Origin: Mycobacterium sp. DL99
GTDB taxonomy: Bacteria; Actinomycetota; Actinomycetes; Mycobacteriales; Mycobacteriaceae
Assembly: GCF_004762045.1 (NCBI RefSeq)
Contig: NZ_SJOM01000007.1
Span: 6,163,565 to 6,227,564 of the forward strand
Length of the DNA: 64,000 bases
Direction: 5' to 3'
Below are positions 16,205-24,031 of the stretch, in pieces. Position 1 is the stretch's first letter. Every line of letters starts with the position of its first letter. Both the position numbers and the translations under genes were made by a program. Under the pieces are notes generated by a model that saw nothing but the letters and a program-made list of their open reading frames with translations, ran no database searches and was not told the DNA's origin.

Positions 16205-16246
16205 ACGCTAGACGGCAAAATACCGCCTAGATGGTTCAATATTGCA
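16205..16246. promoter_or_regulatory. Divergent promoter with palindromic operator, AhpD-like gene / mocR
   Basis: An interrupted palindrome CTAGACGG-N7-CGCCTAG lies at 16208-16230. It overlaps the minus-strand -10 box TAGCGT (16205-16210). A TTCAAT box at 16235-16240 lies 6 nt before the GTG of the regulator. One bound regulator could control both directions. Assignment is by position and symmetry. Confidence 0.5.
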
Positions 16247-17659
16247 GTGACTTCACGGGCCAATTTGCGGGGCCGGGATCTCCATCTCGACCTGCGCGCG
16301 GTGATCGAACCCGGCAGCCGCACCGCCCGCGAGCAGCTGATCACCGCACTTCGGGAGGGGATTCGCAGCGGCAGGTTGAGCACCGGCACTCGACTGCCGC
16401 CGTCGCGCACGCTGGCCTCCGACCTCGGACTGGCCCGCAACACCGTCGCCGAGGCGTACGCCGAGCTGGTCGCCGAAGGCTGGCTGGCCTCCCGCCAGGG
16501 CGCGGGCACCTGGGTCGCGCGCACCACCGCCCCGCGGCCGGCGCCGCGCCCACGCCGCGTTCCTGCCGTCCCGCGGCACAACCTGATGCCCGGCTCCCCC
16601 GATGTGTCGGAGTTTCCGCGGACGGCGTGGTTGGCGTCGGCGCGCCGGGCGATCACGACCGCACCGGTGTCCGCGCTGCGGATGGGCGACCCGCGCGGAC
16701 CGCTGGCGCTGCGCGAGGCTCTCACCGAATATCTGAGCCGCGTGCGCGGCGTGCGGACCACCCCCGAGTCGATCGTGATCTGCTCCGGGGTGCGCGATGG
16801 CGTCGACCTACTGGGCCGGGTCCTCGGCAGCCGGCGACCGATCGCCGTGGAGGCCCACGGGCTGTTCATCTTCCGCGACGCGCTCGCGGCGCTGGGTGTG
16901 CCGACGGCACCGATCGGCGTCGACGAGGACGGCGCGGTGATCAGCGACCTCGACCCGTTGGACCCCTCGGCGGTACTACTTACTCCCGCGCACCAGAGCC
17001 CGTTCGGGATGGCCCTGCACCCGGCGCGGCGCACCGCGGTCATCGAGTGGGCGCAGCGCACCGGCGGATACGTGGTGGACGACGACTACGACGGCGAGTT
17101 CCGCTACGACCGCCAACCCGTCGGCGCCCTGCAGTCACTGAACCCCGAACGGGTCGTCTACCTGGGTTCGGCCAGCAAGAGCATGGCCCAGGTGATGCGG
17201 GTGGGCTGGATGGCACTGCCCGACGCATTGATCGATCCGGTCATCGCGGCGGCAGGCGGGGCGCAGTACCACGTCGACGCCCTCACCGCGCTGACCCTGG
17301 CCGACTTCATCCACAGCGGCGGCTACGACCGGCACGTCCGGCGGATGCGCAACCGCTACCGGCGGCGACGCGACGCCCTGGTCACCGCGCTGGCCCGATT
17401 CGACCTCGGCATCAGCGGCCTGGCCGCGGGCGTCAACATGCTGCTCACCCTGCCCGACGGCGCCGAACCCGAGGTGCTGCGCCGGGCCGGTGAAGCCGGG
17501 ATCGCGTTGAACGGGCTGTCGATCATGCGTCACCCGCTCGCCGGACCGGATACCCCCGCCCCCGACGGGGTGATCATCGGTTTCGGGGCGCCGGCAGACC
17601 ACGCTTTCGGGCCGGCGGTCGACGCGCTGTGCGGCGTCCTGTCGGCCACGTTCCGCTAG
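16247..17659 (+). CDS. MocR/PdxR-type regulator: GntR winged helix fused to aminotransferase-like domain
   Basis: 470 residues. Residues about 10-80 are a GntR-type winged helix (SRTAREQLITALREGIRSGR, LPPSRTLASDLGLARNTVAEAY). A linker is followed by a fold-type I aminotransferase domain (about 120-465), with VVDDDYDGEFRYD for the PLP ring and GSASKSMAQVMRVGWM, where the lysine forms the PLP aldimine. MocR regulators sense PLP or amino compounds. The GTG at 16247 sits 49 bp from the divergent AhpD-like gene; upstream in-frame codons would run into that gene. Confidence 0.88.
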   Translation: MTSRANLRGRDLHLDLRAVIEPGSRTAREQLITALREGIRSGRLSTGTRLPPSRTLASDLGLARNTVAEAYAELVAEGWLASRQGAGTWVARTTAPRPAPRPRRVPAVPRHNLMPGSPDVSEFPRTAWLASARRAITTAPVSALRMGDPRGPLALREALTEYLSRVRGVRTTPESIVICSGVRDGVDLLGRVLGSRRPIAVEAHGLFIFRDALAALGVPTAPIGVDEDGAVISDLDPLDPSAVLLTPAHQSPFGMALHPARRTAVIEWAQRTGGYVVDDDYDGEFRYDRQPVGALQSLNPERVVYLGSASKSMAQVMRVGWMALPDALIDPVIAAAGGAQYHVDALTALTLADFIHSGGYDRHVRRMRNRYRRRRDALVTALARFDLGISGLAAGVNMLLTLPDGAEPEVLRRAGEAGIALNGLSIMRHPLAGPDTPAPDGVIIGFGAPADHAFGPAVDALCGVLSATFR

Positions 17660-18282
17660 GAATTCTCACCCACGATCAGGTCCGACGGCCCCGTGGGTAA
17701 CCGCCAGTGAAAAACCAGCCCGGCCAGGCGCAGCGTCGTGGCCAGCACCGTGCCCACCACCAGGCCGATCCACTGCGGGCCGAAGTAGTCGATGACCGCG
17801 TACGCCATCGCACCGATCAAGGCGGGGACGGCATACAGATCGGCCGGCCGCATCAACATCGGAATCTCGCGCACCAGCACATCGCGGATGATGCCGCCGC
17901 CGATCGCGGTGGTCATGCCGATCAGCACCGCCGCGAACCAGCTGGCCCCGTGGTCGACCGCGAACGCCGCGCCGGAAGTCGCGAAGAAGCCCATGCCGAT
18001 CGCGTCCAGCGACAGCACGATGCGGTTGAACCGGATGAGGTGGTTCGCGGTGAGGGTGGCCACGGCGGTCGCCGCCACCGCAACGGTGATATTGGGCCAG
18101 TGCTGGATAGAGGTGGGCGGATGGATGCCGAGAAAGAGGTCGCGGATCACCCCGCCACTCACACCGGTCAGCACCCCCAGCGCCGCAATGCCGAACAGGT
18201 CGAAGCCCTTACGTATCGCGACCATGGCCCCAGACGACGCGAACACCGCGATTCCGAGGTAGTTGAGCACCGTCTGCAGCAC
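17656..18282 (-). CDS. TRIC-type cation channel family protein (UPF0126)
   Basis: 208 residues and seven predicted membrane helices built as two three-helix repeats. Each carries the family signature: GVLTGVSGGVIRDLFLG and GMTTAIGGGIIRDVLVREIP. Both glycine-rich GG(V/I)IRD motifs are the kinked-helix elements of prokaryotic TRIC channels. It likely forms a trimeric cation channel in the plasma membrane. The GTG at 18282 begins just before the first helix (LQTVLNYLGIAVFASSGAM) and is 33 bp from the divergent GtrA gene; no good ribosome site is visible. Confidence 0.85.
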   Translation of the reverse strand: MLQTVLNYLGIAVFASSGAMVAIRKGFDLFGIAALGVLTGVSGGVIRDLFLGIHPPTSIQHWPNITVAVAATAVATLTANHLIRFNRIVLSLDAIGMGFFATSGAAFAVDHGASWFAAVLIGMTTAIGGGIIRDVLVREIPMLMRPADLYAVPALIGAMAYAVIDYFGPQWIGLVVGTVLATTLRLAGLVFHWRLPTGPSDLIVGENS

Positions 18283-18315
18283 GAGTGCACCGTACGACCT
18301 CGCTAAGCTGCCTGA

Positions 18316-18726
18316 GTGGCTGAGCCCGTAATGTCGCCGACCCTTGACCTGAAAACGCAGGCGTTCCGGTTCATCGTGACCGGCGGACTGTCGGCGATCG
18401 TCGACTACGGGCTGTACTTCATCCTGCACACCCTCGGCGTGCAGATAGACCTCGCCAAAGCCCTCAGCTTCATCGCCGGAACCACCACGGCCTACCTGAT
18501 CAATCGGCGCTGGACCTTCCAGGCACCGCCGAGCAAGGCCCGTTTCATTGCGGTCTGTGTTCTCTACGCGGTGACTTTCGCGGTCCAGGTCGGGATCAAC
18601 CACGTCTTTCTGCTCTGGCTCGCGGACGGGCCATGGCGGATGCCGGTCGCCTACGTCATCGCCCAGGGCACGGCCACGGTGATCAACTTCATCGTGCAGC
18701 GTGCGGTGATCTTCAAATTGCACTGA
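18316..18726 (+). CDS. GtrA-family membrane protein (Rv3789-like)
   Basis: 136 residues from GTG 18316; an ATG at 18331 is an alternative. Four membrane helices and the GtrA signature FIVTGGLSAIVDYGLYF are seen, with YLINRRWTF in the loop and INFIVQRAVIFK at the end. It matches Rv3789, the gene just before dprE1 in M. tuberculosis. Rv3789 is needed for full arabinosylation of arabinogalactan; it was first proposed to flip decaprenyl-phosphoryl-arabinose and later to act as an anchor that recruits AftA. The conserved position supports the same role here. Confidence 0.87.
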   Translation: MAEPVMSPTLDLKTQAFRFIVTGGLSAIVDYGLYFILHTLGVQIDLAKALSFIAGTTTAYLINRRWTFQAPPSKARFIAVCVLYAVTFAVQVGINHVFLLWLADGPWRMPVAYVIAQGTATVINFIVQRAVIFKLH

Positions 18727-18888
18727 GGATCAGGCAGGCGGTTCCGACGACCCGTGCGTCACTCTCGGTATCGCTTGGTCCACAAAACAGCGCCTGACCT
18801 CCCGTTTCGACGATCATTTCCGGTCGCCGGCTGTGCAGTGGACACCAATTTCGGACACAACTGCAGGGGACCCGGGCCGTGCTCGCGG

Positions 18889-18894
18889 TACCCT
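18889..18894 (+). promoter_or_regulatory. Putative -10 box of dprE1
   Basis: TACCCT lies 8 nt before the dprE1 ATG within GGTACCCTC. Almost the same string, GGTACCCTCGTCACGATGTC, recurs upstream of dprE2. The 176-bp gap between the GtrA gene and dprE1 otherwise shows nothing I can name. Confidence 0.4.
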
Positions 18895-18902
18895 CTTTGA
18901 CG

Positions 18903-20285
18903 ATGTCGACTACTGACTTGCCGACCACTCCCAAGCGCCTGACGGGCTGGGGCCGGACCGCACCGACCGTGGCACAGGTGCTCTCAACCAGCGATCCCGA
19001 GGTCATCGTCAAGGCCGTGACCCGGGCCGCCGAGCAGAAGGGCCGGGGTGTGATCGCCCGCGGTCTGGGGCGCTCGTACGGCGACAACGCGCAGAACGGC
19101 GGCGGACTGGTCATCGACATGTCGTCGCTGAACCAGATCCACTCGATCGACGCGGGCACCAAGCTGGTCGACGTGGACGGCGGGGTGAACCTCGACCAGC
19201 TGATGCGGGCCGCACTGCCCCACGGGTTGTGGGTCCCGGTGCTGCCCGGCACCCGCCAGGTGACCATCGGCGGCGCCATCGGCTGTGACATCCACGGCAA
19301 GAACCACCACAGCGCAGGCAGTTTCGGCAACCACGTGCGCTCGATCGATCTGCTGACCGCCAACGGCGAGATCCGCAAGCTCACCCCGGACGGCCCCGAA
19401 GCCGAGTTGTTCTGGGCGACGGTCGGCGGTAACGGCCTGACCGGCATCGTCCTGCGGGCCACCATCGAGATGACCCCCACGGAGACTGCGTATTTCATCG
19501 CCGACGGCGATGTCACCCACGGCCTCGACGAGACCATCGAGTTCCACAGCGACGGCACCGAGGACAACTACACGTACTCGTCGGCCTGGTTCGACGCGAT
19601 GAGCGCCCCGCCCAAGCTGGGCCGCGCGGTGATCTCCCGCGGCTCGCTGGCAAAACTGGACCAGTTGCCCCCGAACCTGCAGCGTGATCCGCTCAAATTC
19701 GATGCGCCGCAGTACTTCACCACGCCGGACATCTTCCCGAACGGTCTTGGCAACAAGTTGATCTTCGGCGCCATGACCGAGGTGTGGTACCGGTTGGGCA
19801 AGACCTATCGAGGCAAGGCCCAGAACCTGACGCAGTTCTATCACCCGCTGGACATGGTCGGGGAATGGAACCGGGCCTATGGCTCGGTGGGGTTCACCCA
19901 GTACCAGTTCGTGGTGCCCACCGAGGCTGTCGACGAGTTCAAGCGCATCATGGTCGACATCCAGCGCTCCGGGCACTACTCGTTCCTCAACGTGTTCAAG
20001 CTGTTCGGCGCGGGCAACCAGGCACCACTGAGCTTCCCCATCCCCGGCTGGAACGTCTGTGTCGACTTCCAGATCAAGCCCGGCCTGAGTGACTTCCTCA
20101 CCGAACTCGACCGCCGCGTAATGGAATTCGGCGGCCGACTCTATACCGCCAAGGACTCGCGGACCACCGCGAAGACGTTCCACGCCATGTACCCGCGGAT
20201 CGAAGAGTGGCTGGCGGTACGCCGCAAGGTGGATCCCGACGGCCTGTTCGTCTCGGACATGGCGCGCCGGCTGGAGCTCGTCTAG
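18903..20285 (+). CDS. dprE1: Decaprenyl-phosphoryl-ribose 2'-oxidase DprE1 (Rv3790-like)
   Basis: 460 residues. The FAD-binding PCMH domain fills the N-terminal half: RGLGRSYGDNAQNGGGLVID, PVLPGTRQVTIGGAIGCDIHGKNHH. The C-terminal substrate domain contains SFLNVFKLFGAGN and GWNVCVDF, where Cys386 corresponds to Cys387 of M. tuberculosis, the residue hit covalently by benzothiazinones. The enzyme oxidises decaprenyl-phosphoryl-ribose at C2'; DprE2 then reduces it to the arabinose form, the only arabinan donor. Unlike M. tuberculosis, dprE2 is not adjacent: 5 kb of other genes intervene. The ATG at 18903 gives the expected N terminus. Confidence 0.96.
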   Translation: MSTTDLPTTPKRLTGWGRTAPTVAQVLSTSDPEVIVKAVTRAAEQKGRGVIARGLGRSYGDNAQNGGGLVIDMSSLNQIHSIDAGTKLVDVDGGVNLDQLMRAALPHGLWVPVLPGTRQVTIGGAIGCDIHGKNHHSAGSFGNHVRSIDLLTANGEIRKLTPDGPEAELFWATVGGNGLTGIVLRATIEMTPTETAYFIADGDVTHGLDETIEFHSDGTEDNYTYSSAWFDAMSAPPKLGRAVISRGSLAKLDQLPPNLQRDPLKFDAPQYFTTPDIFPNGLGNKLIFGAMTEVWYRLGKTYRGKAQNLTQFYHPLDMVGEWNRAYGSVGFTQYQFVVPTEAVDEFKRIMVDIQRSGHYSFLNVFKLFGAGNQAPLSFPIPGWNVCVDFQIKPGLSDFLTELDRRVMEFGGRLYTAKDSRTTAKTFHAMYPRIEEWLAVRRKVDPDGLFVSDMARRLELV

Positions 20286-20308
20286 CGATCCGGCTCCGCC
20301 AAGCGGAC

Positions 20309-20368
20309 ACCGAGACTGCATCCAGGGACAAGACCGCCGTCGAATTTGTCCCTGGATGCAGTCTCGGT
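20309..20368. terminator. Large perfect hairpin between dprE1 and furA
   Basis: Arms of 23 nt (20309-20331 and 20346-20368) are exact reverse complements around a 14-nt loop. It begins 23 bp after the dprE1 stop and ends about 60 bp before the furA promoter. It probably terminates dprE1 transcription and shields furA. Its length and perfection are more than termination needs, so a small mobile palindrome is possible. Confidence 0.6.
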
Positions 20369-20428
20369 ACGGTCGCCGACCCGTTCCAGGCACCACCATC
20401 GTTCGTCTCGAATTCGCGAGAATTTTAT

Positions 20429-20466
20429 TCTTGACTAATTCCAGAAAAGGGACAAGACTTCGGTCC
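20429..20466 (+). promoter_or_regulatory. furA promoter with FurA operator
   Basis: The segment 20429-20452 begins TCTTGACTAATTCCAG and continues AAAAGGGA. It matches the AT-rich FurA box that overlaps the -35 (TTGACT, 20431-20436) of furA in other mycobacteria. A 17-bp spacer leads to AAGACT (20454-20459), 7 nt before the GTG, so the mRNA may be leaderless. Confidence 0.75.
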
Positions 20467-20898
20467 GTGGCGACAACTGCGGACTTCCAGCAGATGCTGC
20501 GAAGCGCCGACATGCGTGTGACCCGCCCCCGAGTGGCGGTGCTGCACGCGGTCCATGCGCATCCGCACGCAGACACCGACACGATCATCCGTTCGGTGCG
20601 CAAAGACCTGCCCGACGTCTCACACCAGGCCGTGTACGACTCGCTGCACGCCCTGACCGCAGCGGCACTGGTGCGCCGCATCCAACCCTCCGGTTCAGTC
20701 GCCCGCTACGAATCACGTATCGGCGACAACCACCACCACGTCGTGTGCCGATCGTGTGGCGCAATCGCCGACGTGGACTGCGCGGCCGGGTCCGCCCCAT
20801 GCCTGACCGCGTCACACGACCACGGTTTCGAGATCGATGAAGCCGAGGTCATCTATTGGGGCACTTGCCCCGAATGTTCGATTGCTCCAAGTAGATAA
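20467..20898 (+). CDS. furA: Ferric uptake family regulator FurA
   Basis: 143 residues. The N-terminal winged helix runs about 5-85 (MRVTRPRVAVLHAVHAHPHADTD, VSHQAVYDSLHALTAAALV). The metal-sensing half has HHHVVCRSCG and GTCPEC, giving two CxxC zinc pairs and the His cluster. In mycobacteria FurA represses its own gene and the adjacent katG and responds to oxidation. The GTG at 20467 sits just past the conserved promoter/operator; the katG ATG follows 34 bp after the stop, and the two are expected to be co-transcribed. Confidence 0.93.
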   Translation: MATTADFQQMLRSADMRVTRPRVAVLHAVHAHPHADTDTIIRSVRKDLPDVSHQAVYDSLHALTAAALVRRIQPSGSVARYESRIGDNHHHVVCRSCGAIADVDCAAGSAPCLTASHDHGFEIDEAEVIYWGTCPECSIAPSR

Positions 20899-20932
20899 CC
20901 CCTTAACCCGCCAGCCCCGGAAAGGATTTGTC

Positions 20933-23125
20933 ATGGCAGAAACACACCCCCCCATTGGCGAAGCTCAAACCGAACCCGCCGAAAGCGGTTGTCCCATGCG
21001 GATCAAGCCTCCTGTCGAAGGCGGCAGCAACCGCGACTGGTGGCCCAATGCGGTGAATCTCAAGATCCTGCAGAAGAATCCGCCCGCCATCGATCCGTCG
21101 GACGAGGGCTATGACTACCGCGAGGCCGTCAAGACCCTCGATTTCGAGGCCTTCGAGCGCGATTTCGATGCCCTGCTGACGGATTCGCAGGAGTGGTGGC
21201 CGGCCGACTTCGGCCACTACGGCCCGCTGTTCGTCCGGATGTCGTGGCACGCCGCTGGCACCTACCGGGTGCAGGACGGCCGTGGTGGCGGCGGGCGCGG
21301 TATGCAGCGCTTCGCCCCGCTGAACAGCTGGCCCGACAACGTCAGCCTGGACAAGGCCCGTCGTCTGCTCTGGCCGCTGAAGAAGAAGTACGGCAAGAAG
21401 ATCTCGTGGTCCGACCTGATCGTCTACGCAGGCAACCGGGCAATGGAGCACATGGGCTTCAAGACCGCGGGCTTCGCCTTCGGTCGCCCGGACTTCTGGG
21501 AGCCCGAGGAGGACATCTACTGGGGCGCCGAGCACGAGTGGCTGGGTTCACAGGACCGCTACGCAGGCAGCGGCGACCGCACCAAGCTGGAGAACCCGCT
21601 GGCCGCCAGCCACATGGGTCTGATCTACGTGAACCCCGAAGGCCCCGAAGGCAATCCGGATTACATGGCAGCAGCCATCGACATCCGCGAGACGTTCGGC
21701 CGGATGGCGATGAACGACATCGAGACCGCGGCGCTGATCGTCGGTGGCCACACCTTCGGCAAGACCCACGGCGCCACCGACATCGAGAACGGCGCGGAGC
21801 CCGAAGCCGCACCGCTCGAGCAGATGGGCCTGGGCTGGGCCAACCCCGGCCTCGGCAACGAGACCGTCAGCAGCGGCATCGAGGTGACCTGGACGCACAC
21901 CCCCACCAAGTGGGACAACAGCTTCCTGGAGATCCTCTACAGCAACGAGTGGGAGCTGACGAAGAGCCCGGCGGGCGCCAATCAGTGGAAGCCCAAGGAC
22001 AACGGCTGGGCCAACTCTGTGCCGATGGCGCAGGGCACCGGCAAGACCCACCCGTCGATGCTCACCACCGATCTGTCGATGCGGTTCGACCCGATCTACG
22101 GCGAGATCACCCGCCGCTGGCTGGATCACCCGGAGGAGCTGGCCGAGGAGTACGCCAAGGCCTGGTTCAAGTTGCTGCACCGCGACCTTGGTCCGGTGGC
22201 CCGCTACCTCGGACCGCTGGCACCCAAGCAGACCTGGCTGTGGCAGGACGTCATTCCGGCCGGTAAGACCCTGAGCGGCGCCGATGTCGACACGCTCAAG
22301 GCCGCCATCGCCGACTCGGGTCTGACTGTGCAGCAGCTGGTTTCGACGGCATGGAAGGCAGCGTCGTCGTACCGCTCCAGCGATATGCGCGGTGGCGCCA
22401 ACGGCGGCCGGATCCGCCTGCAGCCGCAGCTGGGCTGGGAGGCCAACGAGCCCGACGAGCTGGCCCAGGTGATCCGCAAGCTCGAGGAGATCCAGGCAGC
22501 GTCGGACACGGGTGTGTCGTTCGCCGACCTGGTGGTCCTCGGCGGGGCCGTCGGCATCGAGAAGGCGGCCAAGGACGCCGGATTCGATGTCACCGTGCCG
22601 TTCCTGTCGGGTCGCGGCGACGCCACCCAGGACCAGACCGACGTCGAGTCGTTCGCCTGGCTGGAAACCCTGTCCGACGGCTTCCGTAACCAGGTCGGCA
22701 AGGGTGACCCGTTGCCCCCGGAGTACCGGATCATCGACAAGGCCAACCTGCTGGGCCTGTCGGGTCCGGAGCTGACCGTGCTGATCGGCGGCCTGCGCGT
22801 GCTGGGCGCCAACCACGGTGGCTCGGATCTCGGTGTGCTGACTGCCAACAAGGGCAAGCTGACGAACGACTACTTCGTCAACCTGACCGACATGGGCATC
22901 AAGTGGGCACCGTCACCGGCCGACGACGGCACCTACATCGGCTCCGACCGGGCCAGCGGTGCGCAGAAGTACACCGCCAGCCGCGTCGACCTGCTGTTCG
23001 GCTCGAACTCGCAGCTGCGGGCCCTGGCCGAGGTGTACGCCGAGGACGATTCCAAGCAGAAGTTCGTCAAGGACTTCGTCGCCGCCTGGAACAAGGTGAT
23101 GAACGCCGACCGGTTCGACGTCTGA
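20933..23125 (+). CDS. katG: Catalase-peroxidase KatG
   Basis: 730 residues, two peroxidase-like domains. The distal heme site is MSWHAAGTYR, with the Trp and His, and the Trp-Tyr-Met adduct partners are in YVNPEGP and RMAMND. The proximal His is in VGGHTFGKTHGA. SSGIEV holds Ser314, matching M. tuberculosis Ser315, whose change gives isoniazid resistance; the wild-type residue is present. It breaks down hydrogen peroxide and would activate isoniazid. A GGAAAGGA ribosome site/polypurine run precedes the ATG; in other mycobacteria a similar run stabilises the processed katG mRNA. A terminator follows. Confidence 0.97.
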   Translation: MAETHPPIGEAQTEPAESGCPMRIKPPVEGGSNRDWWPNAVNLKILQKNPPAIDPSDEGYDYREAVKTLDFEAFERDFDALLTDSQEWWPADFGHYGPLFVRMSWHAAGTYRVQDGRGGGGRGMQRFAPLNSWPDNVSLDKARRLLWPLKKKYGKKISWSDLIVYAGNRAMEHMGFKTAGFAFGRPDFWEPEEDIYWGAEHEWLGSQDRYAGSGDRTKLENPLAASHMGLIYVNPEGPEGNPDYMAAAIDIRETFGRMAMNDIETAALIVGGHTFGKTHGATDIENGAEPEAAPLEQMGLGWANPGLGNETVSSGIEVTWTHTPTKWDNSFLEILYSNEWELTKSPAGANQWKPKDNGWANSVPMAQGTGKTHPSMLTTDLSMRFDPIYGEITRRWLDHPEELAEEYAKAWFKLLHRDLGPVARYLGPLAPKQTWLWQDVIPAGKTLSGADVDTLKAAIADSGLTVQQLVSTAWKAASSYRSSDMRGGANGGRIRLQPQLGWEANEPDELAQVIRKLEEIQAASDTGVSFADLVVLGGAVGIEKAAKDAGFDVTVPFLSGRGDATQDQTDVESFAWLETLSDGFRNQVGKGDPLPPEYRIIDKANLLGLSGPELTVLIGGLRVLGANHGGSDLGVLTANKGKLTNDYFVNLTDMGIKWAPSPADDGTYIGSDRASGAQKYTASRVDLLFGSNSQLRALAEVYAEDDSKQKFVKDFVAAWNKVMNADRFDV

Positions 23126-23140
23126 TCTGACAAGTAACGC

Positions 23141-23172
23141 AACACCCCGCGGGCCTCGGCTCGCGGGGTGTT
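23141..23172 (+). terminator. Terminator after katG
   Basis: An exact 11-bp stem AACACCCCGCG / CGCGGGGTGTT (23141-23151 and 23162-23172) with a 10-nt loop, 15 bp after the katG stop and followed by GTTGTCTCG. It may also end the convergent TetR operon. Confidence 0.8.
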
Positions 23173-23181
23173 GTTGTCTCG

Positions 23182-23802
23182 CTAGGCTTTTGCCCGCATG
23201 GCGCGATAGGCCGCCTTGCCGAAGGTCTCTGCCACCAGCGGTTCGTCGTCGCCGGCGAGCATCTTGCGGACCGCCGCCTCGCAGATCGCCAGGAACACCT
23301 CGACCAGCATCGGCAGTGCGGCGTCGAGATCCGCGACCTGCCACCGTTGCAGCAGTGGGCGCATCACGGTCGCGAGTTGGCCGCGGAGACGGTCCCGGCC
23401 ACGCACGATGGCCGCGGTCAGCACCGGGTCAGGATCCGCCCCGAACATGATGCGCCATGAGGCGGGGCGCTCGCGCACGGTGCTGTGCAGCGCGCGGAAC
23501 CCGTCGACGAACAGTTGCTCGATGGAACCCGTACGCTGCGGGGGCAGCAGCTCGAAAAGGCTGGCCAGCACCTGGTTGGTTTCCCGATCCAACAGTGCGG
23601 CAAGCACTTCCCCGCGGCCGGGGTAGCAGGCGTAGACCACCGGCCGGGTGACCCCCAAACGGCTTGCGATGGCTCCCATCGTCACATCGGCCAGGCCCTG
23701 TTGCGCGGCGATCTCCAACGCGGTGTCGAGGACCTGCGGCCGGCGCCGGTCCGGGCCCAGATGCTCAGCGCGGGTCCGGTTGGCGGTCGCGGCTTCGTTC
23801 AC
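23182..23802 (-). CDS. TetR family transcriptional regulator
   Basis: 206 residues from a GTG at 23802. The DNA-binding domain is at about 18-70: RPQVLDTALEIAAQQGLADVTMGAIASRLGVTRPVVYACYPGR. The C-terminal ligand domain is all-helical with no recognisable ligand motif. It is the third gene of a minus-strand operon that starts with a DUF2236 oxygenase-like gene. The double palindrome in front of that operon is its likely operator, which would make it autoregulated. Confidence 0.85.
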   Translation of the reverse strand: MNEAATANRTRAEHLGPDRRRPQVLDTALEIAAQQGLADVTMGAIASRLGVTRPVVYACYPGRGEVLAALLDRETNQVLASLFELLPPQRTGSIEQLFVDGFRALHSTVRERPASWRIMFGADPDPVLTAAIVRGRDRLRGQLATVMRPLLQRWQVADLDAALPMLVEVFLAICEAAVRKMLAGDDEPLVAETFGKAAYRAMRAKA

Positions 23803-23812
23803 TTCGCTTCAC

Positions 23813-24028
23813 TCATGTCAGCGTGACATTAGCGATGATCAGCACCGGCCACGCGACGATCTCGCCCAACAGCGAGAACAGCTTGTCCAGACCCGTGAGC
23901 CCGGCGATGTGATCGCTGTGGGTGAGGGCCCAGATCATGCCGATCACGAGGTACGGGGCCCCCACCACGATCGCGAGGTAGACCAGTTGCCGGATGCTCA
24001 ATCGGTAGTCGAGAAGGTTCTTGATCAC
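23813..24028 (-). CDS. Small membrane protein in the DUF2236-TetR operon
   Basis: 71 residues from a GTG at 24028. Two hydrophobic segments (about residues 14-35 and 50-70) flank a polar turn THSDHIAGLTGLDKL. The start lies 3 bp after the stop of the DUF2236 gene, and its stop is 10 bp before the TetR start, so it is translated as part of the operon. No family is recognised. Small membrane partners beside DUF2236 proteins are plausible, but that is inference. Confidence 0.6.
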   Translation of the reverse strand: MIKNLLDYRLSIRQLVYLAIVVGAPYLVIGMIWALTHSDHIAGLTGLDKLFSLLGEIVAWPVLIIANVTLT

Positions 24029-24031
24029 GGG

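Noticed and set aside
15727..17061. Extension of the AhpD-like gene to a 444-codon frame
   Set aside because: The extra N terminus lies antisense to the mocR gene; the family start is at 16197 with a promoter box behind it.
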